From Mixophyes australis (taxonomy: Eukaryota > Chordata > Amphibia > Anura > Limnodynastidae), in the NCBI GenBank assembly GCA_036250195.1, contig JAVHZZ010000010.1, positions 82,446,757-82,510,756 of the forward strand: DNA of 64,000 bases, written 5' to 3'. Positions 58,666 to 64,000 of the stretch are shown here, in pieces. The notes under the pieces are model-generated. The model was not told the DNA's origin. It made no database searches and saw only the letters and a list, made by a program, of their open reading frames with translations. Position numbers and translations under genes: made by a program. Each line of letters begins with the position of its first letter. Within the stretch, counting starts at the first letter, position 1.

Positions 58666-58698
58666 ATGGCTACCAGTGTCAGCACGCAGCGGGGACCG
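58666..58698 (+). CDS. TOLLIP: TOLLIP first coding exon (Toll-interacting protein)
   Basis: The exon has 11 codons, MATSVSTQRGP, followed at once by a GTGAGC splice donor. Human TOLLIP begins MATTVSTQRGP and its first coding exon ends at the same place (known), so the match is ten of eleven residues with the splice site conserved. The ATG sits in a good Kozak context (GAGCACCATGG). TOLLIP is an adaptor with an N-terminal Tom1-binding region, a C2 domain and a C-terminal CUE domain. It dampens IL-1R/TLR signalling and links ubiquitinated cargo to endosomal sorting and autophagy (family knowledge). Only the first residues of the Tom1-binding region are encoded here. The next exon should begin VYIGELPQDF; I searched to the window end and did not find it, so intron 1 is longer than 5.3 kb. 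Confidence 0.95.
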
Positions 58699-58819
58699 GT
58701 GAGCGGGAGGGGAGAGTGGTGGAGAGATGGCAGCCAGGGGGAGGGACCCTGTGACTAGGCAGCAGCGACCTGGCTGTGTCTGTGCAGCTGGAGGGGGACT
58801 TCACCTCCAAACTGTCCCT

Positions 58820-59090
58820 CATCATCATCATCTATTTATATAGCGCCACTGATTCTGCAGCGCTGTACAGAGAACTCACTCACATCAGTCCCTGCCCCAT
58901 TGGAGCTTACAGTCTAAATTCCCCAATATAGACACACACAGACAGACAGACACTAAGGGCAATTTTGATTTCAGCCAATTAACCTACCAGTATGTTTTTG
59001 GAGTGTGAGAGGAAACCGGAGCACCCGGAGGAAACCCATGCAAACACAGGGAGAACATACAAACTCCACACTGATAAGGCCATGGTTTCC
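58820..59090 (-). mobile_element. tRNA-derived SINE, copy 14 (reverse, head truncated)
   Basis: Tail complement CATCTATTTATATAGCGCCA through the core complement to ACTGATAAGGCCATGG; the tRNA-like head is absent. It lies only about 120 bp after TOLLIP exon 1. Confidence 0.9.
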
Positions 59091-59298
59091 CGACCATGGC
59101 CCTGTCTTGTACCTGTCAATGTCCCCCTGTCTTGTACCCAAAGCCTTTCGTCCCTCTTTTCAGATAGAATGTTTTGGGTCTGGTCGATAGATCTGTAATA
59201 ATCCATTCAATTGCTCCAGTCAGTTTCTTTCTGGCTCATAAATTCTATTATAATACGCCTGTATAGTGTCTTAGATCTATTTAGTTTTTGTAACTGTA

Positions 59299-59635
59299 CA
59301 TCATCATCATCACCATTTATTTATATAGCGCCACTAATTCCGCAGCGCTGTACAGAGAACTCACTCACATCAGTCACTGCCCCATTGGAGCTTAGTCTAA
59401 ATTCCCTAACATACAGTCACATACACACACAGACTAGGGTCAATTTGTTAGCAGCCAATTAACCTACCAGTATGTTTTTGGAGTGTGGGAGGAAACCAGA
59501 GCACCCAGAGGAAACCCACACAAACACAGGGAGAACATACAAACTCCACACAGATAAGGCCTTGGTCAGGAATTGAACTCATGACCCCAGTGCTGTAAGG
59601 CAGAATTGCTAACCACTACGCCACCGTGCTGCCCG
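59299..59635 (-). mobile_element. tRNA-derived SINE, copy 15 (reverse)
   Basis: Complete reverse copy from CATCATCATCATCACCATTT to ACGCCACCGTGCTGCCC. Confidence 0.95.
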
Positions 59636-60718
59636 CAACTGTATAGTTGTTGATCATTTGTAACTGAACATCTACTGAGATGTATGTGGAAGACTGTAAA
59701 TGCATGTAAAAGGGGGTCTCACCCACATCCATTCTTACATGTATTTTAGATTGTGTAAATATAGGAAGGCACACTGCATTTCCTTCCATTAGAATGTGTC
59801 AGCATTCGCTGAGGCTTGTAGTTCCACAACAGCTGTAAAGACATTGCTTCATCCTGTCTCATGAATAGGGGGACAAGTGATTCAGTGGAATAGTTGGACC
59901 AACATTTATTAAATACTTTACTCTTCCAAGTTCCATTAGTCATTTTTAGACATGTCTTCATATCAACAGAGGGAGCTGTTTCTCTTGCTATGGGATAGAA
60001 CACAGCTTTACACAGCTATCTGTATTGGATGTAATTATATCCATAGTGTAGGTATGTGTCATAGCCCATGGGAATGACTATAAACAGCTCTGCTTGATCA
60101 TATAAACACGTGGCTAGAAAGAAAATCAATGTATTTTATAAAAGGAAGACCTGTACAAGCCAATTAATTATTGGCATCTGAAGGGGCAAGGACCATATTA
60201 AAGGCTCCGCAAATGATTTTGGAAATTGAGGTCAGCAGTCAATACTCCTCGTTTGCAAGGAAATATCCTGTGTTCAAGTGAGTTTGGAATAACATTCTTG
60301 GTGTATGGACTACAAACGTCATAGAAAGCAGGGATTGAATAGTGTTCATCACACCTATTTATGGCTACAATGAGTATGTTAAGAGTTCAGGAGGGTCATT
60401 CACTCTATTGATTTATGCAAAGGGAGAGAAATTTACAAAATGTACTGCAACCAAATTTTTCACTTTTGTATTTTTTTTAGTATGTTTTAGAAATTGAATG
60501 CAAATGTCTTTATTATTGTGGCCCACACAACCTTGTCGTTTACACCATTTATTTATTTTTTATTTTTTTTATATATAAAAGGTGCCACTTTATTTGGATT
60601 TTGTCATGTTATGATGTGTTGTATGTAAAGTAAATTAATCATGCACATTATATAATCCTGACATTCATACATTGTGCGCGCATCTACCCTGAATATCCTC
60701 ACTCTAAATATGTGTGAA

Positions 60719-60731
60719 CTGTATGTATGTA

Positions 60732-60810
<79 letters not shown>

Positions 60811-60833
60811 GTATATATGTGTGTATATATATA

Positions 60834-60864
<31 letters not shown>

Positions 60865-60865
60865 G
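60719..60865. repeat. (TATG/TA)n compound microsatellite
   Basis: TATG start, then TA runs separated by GTATATATGTGTG steps. It gives Tyr/Ile-rich ORFs in both strands that are not genes. Confidence 0.97.
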
Positions 60866-61621
60866 ACTCATGTATTTTTGCGTGGCATAAGATTTGCTCT
60901 GTACCTATTGTCAAATCAGGAAAGTTTACTTTGTTGCCGTCCACACCATTTCTGTGTAACTTGATGGGAGCCTCCTATTTTTATGATCTGTGTATTTCTT
61001 AAGTATTTGGTTAGACTTCTCTAAAAGATCTTTGAATTGAGACCCACCCATGGCAATATATTAACAGTAAACCTGGACACACACAGGCTGATGCTGAGTA
61101 AGTGTTGTTGCATGGAATTAAGTTGTAATAATATATTTTTATTTTTTTAAAAACCCAAGCAAGACATACAGGAATATGTTCATACACTGAGGTACATATA
61201 TAAAACATAATGTACAAACTGCTAATCTGTTTACATCAAATTGCAATAGGTAGCAGTAGTACAGTATGTCACATAATCATAGAGGGCAATATAAATGGCA
61301 CCATAACAATATAGATCTATAACATTGTGATTGTTATATCATTGTTACAATAATTTGTTCAAATCTTGCTAGGCCTTTATTCTTCACAATTATGTTACTC
61401 TGGGACCCACATCCAGTTGGCGCTAGAAAGATCACATCTCAAATTTAGGGAGCGCTCCCCTATTTATGTACATTGATTGATTCGTCGAAATAGGTTGTCT
61501 GTTATGTACCTCCAGCTGGAAGAAGAGAGCGATTCATGATGCATCCAAAGTCCAGCCATACACTCTCTTAAAATAGTATTTGTTATTTAATTGTCATTCA
61601 CAACTATCCCAATCTCCACTC

Positions 61622-62048
61622 TAAAGCTGGGTACACACTGCAGAAATTAAAACCAACTTTTTATGCCGATCGATTTTACATGCGATCGATGGTTCGATCG
61701 CTCGGTCCATGGACTGCATACACACTAGCCTTGTTGAGGACGATATAGGGAAGAGCGGACGTCCCTTTAGCGAGTTTTTACAGCCATGTTGTCGTGAGCA
61801 ATGACTGTAATTTCGTACTCACTGTTGTGGATAGGTCGGATGTTTATACACACTGCACAAAGGAAACGAGATTAGAACGAAAATATTAAACGGTACGACC
61901 AACCAAATGAGGCAACAATCGTCCATTTGGGCAGACTTTCGACCATCGTGTCACTGCACACACTGACCCGACTTTTGAACGAGCGGTCGTATGTCGGCTG
62001 ATTGAGCCGATTATTGGACGAAAATCGTGTAGTGTGTACCCAGCTTTA
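61622..62048 (-). mobile_element. Family D element, copy 3
   Basis: TAAAGCTGGGTACACACTG at the left and AGTGTGTACCCAGCTTTA at the right. The interior is the reverse complement of the nested copy at 54226-54650 and of very similar length (about 425 bp). Confidence 0.9.
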
Positions 62049-62089
62049 ACCACACTCGCTCCTCTTGTTTCAGCTGTGCTCTCTTCCAC

Positions 62090-62250
62090 TTAGAATGTAA
62101 GCTCTCTAATGAACAGGGTCCTTCATACCCTTTGTTTTCATGTCTGCATTTATTTTGTATGTCCCTGTTTTATGTATGTACTGTTTTCCCTACTGTACAG
62201 TGCTGCAGAGCATTGTGGCGCCTTCCAAATCTACGATAATAATTTGTTAA
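62090..62250 (+). repeat. LINE-type 3' tail fragment
   Basis: GAATGTAAGCTCTCTAATGA, TACTGTACAGTGCTGCAGAG and GTGGCGCCTTCCAAATC match the order of TGTAAGCTC / CTGTACAGCGCTGCGG / GGCGCTATATAAAT in the SINE tail, with a longer middle. It is likely the 3' end of an L2/CR1-like LINE. Confidence 0.65.
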
Positions 62251-62419
62251 ATTAAATAACAAGTGTATGGTCTAAAAGTCTAGACCCACTATTCCCATTA
62301 AACATAGATGTGGTTCATAGGTGATGGTTGTTTGAAGCAAATTAGCCAAGTAATTCAAAAAGGAACTAATTGTACAACATAATCATATGAGGTGAAAGAA
62401 TGTACCTTTCTATTATTAT

Positions 62420-62860
62420 TTTTACACTTGTGATATATGTAGCAGATATAGATATGTCAGAAGAGTTTGTATGAATCTATCTTGAGCTCTAATAAAGATC
62501 ACCCAGGGTAACTTCAGACATCCCCTCCACTCATTGTTACCAAGGTCTCCAACCCAGGCATCGTATAGGTCCTGTTGGCAGTAAGGTTTCAAAGGGGGAT
62601 ATAACAGTATCTGAGCTTCCATTTTACATATGTAGCTTGTCTTTGTTGTAAATATATATAAAACGACTAATTAGGCATACCAAATTGTTGCTGAAGATCA
62701 GGAGAAGAGGGAAGCACTTTATATAAGGGTCTCGAAAAGTGAATATCCCCTTTAACGACCTTATTTCCTTCCCCATAAAGATATGAATTCTCGTTGTTTC
62801 ATATTGTACCAGAAAAGGGTGTGAGGGGGAATCCAATGCTACAGCATTATTTTTTGATGG
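62420..62860 (-). pseudogene. L1/Tx1-like LINE ORF2 C-terminal remnant
   Basis: Minus-strand readings SSPDLQQQFGMPN then SFYIYLQQRQA, and further on DAWVGDLGNNEWRGCL and RAQDRFIQTLLTYLY, follow the typical end of L1/Tx1 ORF2 (Lq-fglp-xxFyxYLQlRha, then W-xdLg-xxxW-xcl, then aRfrLIQxkxLHR). Stops and frameshifts break it into pieces. No reverse transcriptase core was found in the window. Confidence 0.6.
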
Positions 62861-63379
62861 TCTAGGTAATTTTCTGCAGTTAACATAAGCCTTAAGGTTT
62901 GACAGTGCATTGTGTTTAGTAGATAATGTACAATGTCTCATAAAATGTCTTTGATCATTAATTCATGTCACTTTGGTTAATGACCAAGGGCAACAGAATT
63001 TTTTCTAGATACCATTGAGAGCCATCTAAATGCCTTTTCTCCATATTGCCCCCAAAAAGTTACTTTTAGATCCATATAACTGCTGATCAGTAGCGCTTTA
63101 ACCCAGTCACATCCTTGATGCTCAGCCTGTCACCAGTCCCTTTAAGTCTCAATTTTATTGACAATGTAGAGCTCAGCTTTTTTTTCCCTGCATGATACTC
63201 TCATGCCTATATCCACAGTTGTATTACCATTCCCTCCACATGGGCCTTTGCAAGCTTGCATATGATTTGGGATGTAGCCGAGTCCTCCTTCTAATAGAAA
63301 AAACGTTGGTACTCCTTATGAAGATGGTTATCCATTGATGGGAATTTTAAGCTAGAAGTTATTTATTGACCCTCAGGAA
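62861..63379. other. Unassigned sequence between LINE remnants
   Basis: Probably more decayed LINE sequence, but no domain is readable. Confidence 0.35.
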
Positions 63380-63985
63380 GGCTCAGTAATAGTTCTGAAC
63401 TTTAAAATGAGCATTAATGAAGTAGTATCAGATATACCTCTGGGAGGAAGACTTCAGATTGAACGGATGACAGCAGGCTAAACTTACCAATTGCTAAATC
63501 TATTTGGATGAAGGTATGATGTGTTGATGAGTGACATTAAAATTCTTCTTCCCTAGACCCCTAATTTGGAATTTGTTAATATTGAGTTTATTGGCTGACT
63601 GGTGCCAATGAAGACCCATCAAAAATGGAATTTTAAACAACATTGTAGTGTCCAGTTCTTGAAATGTACATTCCCTTCCTGTGTGTTTACGGTGGAATCT
63701 GGACAGATAAAATTATAATCATCCTGAGCCTCTCTGGCCTCCTTTACCAGCCAAATTATGCAGTGTTTATCTTTATAGTTAGGAAAGTATGGTGGTTGTT
63801 GGGATCTTCTGTGTAGTCTGTGAACTTGTTCCACACACCGCATCTTATAGACGGCTGGCACGCCAGGAGTATCACTTGGACATTTTCAGCAAAAGCACAT
63901 ATCTTTTCTTTGCCTTCAACTTTTCTGGGAAGCTGATTAACCTGAGATTATTGTGACACTGACTGTTTTAGCTTTGATGGTTATT
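63380..63985 (-). pseudogene. Possible L1/Tx1-like LINE ORF1 remnant
   Basis: Minus-strand reading LRLISFPEKLKAKK followed about 100 bases later by VEQVHRLHRRSQQPPYFPN and LVKEAREAQ resembles the ORF1 RNA-binding region (NlRivGlPE, then RaHR-lxxp, then KE-ilxaAR). It lies on the same strand and upstream of the ORF2 remnant, as expected for one element with a large deletion. Only pattern-level support. Confidence 0.4.
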
Positions 63986-64000
63986 TTTTTATGGCATTGA

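Larger units (their letters stand above)
58699..64000 (+). other. TOLLIP: TOLLIP intron 1 (partial)
   Basis: The sequence follows the TOLLIP exon 1 donor and runs to the window end without a recognisable TOLLIP exon 2. It contains two reverse-oriented SINE copies, a (TATG/TA)n microsatellite, a family D element, a LINE-tail fragment and an L1/Tx1-like LINE remnant. The stretches 59636-60718 and 60866-61621 hold no feature that I recognise. Confidence 0.8.

Noticed and set aside
58491..58758. Plus-strand ORFs of 87 and 72 codons across TOLLIP exon 1
   Set aside because: They read the GC-rich leader and intron in other frames; the 11-codon exon with the GTGAGC donor is the supported reading.
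60674..61002. ORFs on both strands at the Tyr/Ile-rich stretch
   Set aside because: They translate the TA/TATG microsatellite.

Overview
This is vertebrate nuclear DNA, most likely from a frog or toad. It is AT-rich, almost all non-coding, and packed with dispersed repeats, microsatellites and spliced single-copy exons. The amphibian call rests on two things: the repeat set (tRNA-headed SINEs ending in GCGCTATATAAATAAATG plus GATGAT repeats, and foldback elements built around TTGCCTATAGCAACCAATC), and protein-level matches to two vertebrate genes. I cannot name the species.

Two real genes are visible, arranged head to head. BRSK2 (brain-specific SAD kinase) is on the minus strand. Its first coding exon is at 40386-40479 and its second at 1728-1822, so intron 1 is about 38.6 kb, and the rest of the gene lies to the left of the window. 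TOLLIP (Toll-interacting protein) is on the plus strand. Its tiny first coding exon (MATSVSTQRGP) is at 58666-58698 and the rest lies to the right. The 18.2 kb between the two start codons is the intergenic region. TOLLIP and BRSK2 are also divergent neighbours on human 11p15.5, so this is conserved vertebrate synteny.

Everything else is intron or intergenic DNA filled with transposable elements. I separate at least these groups: (1) about 15 copies of one tRNA-derived SINE; (2) thirteen copies of a palindromic MITE of about 175 bp (family A); (3) two GC-rich palindromes of 190 bp (family B) with the same outer ends as A; (4) five palindromes of about 330 bp (family C) ending in GGGCCTGA and flanked by 3-bp target duplications; (5) elements ending in AAGCTGGGTACACAC (family D), one of which encloses a broken copy of an uncharacterised protein gene; (6) GC-rich TCTCCCGG repeats (family E); (7) a palindromic hAT-like MITE with an 8-bp duplication; (8) a solo LTR with a 5-bp duplication; (9) a dead Tc1/mariner transposase gene; (10) remnants of L1/Tx1-like and possibly L2-like LINEs.

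The most striking structure is at 46717-48918. A Tc1-like transposase pseudogene has been hit independently by a hAT MITE, an LTR element (now a solo LTR) and a short LINE-tail element, each marked by its own target-site duplication. Other nests are a C element inside a C element, a SINE inside A and C elements, and a D element inside a SINE. I saw no CRISPR array, rRNA, functional tRNA gene or intact transposase, and no evidence of a novel multigene system. The best candidate for something little described is the gene fossil at 56322-56860.
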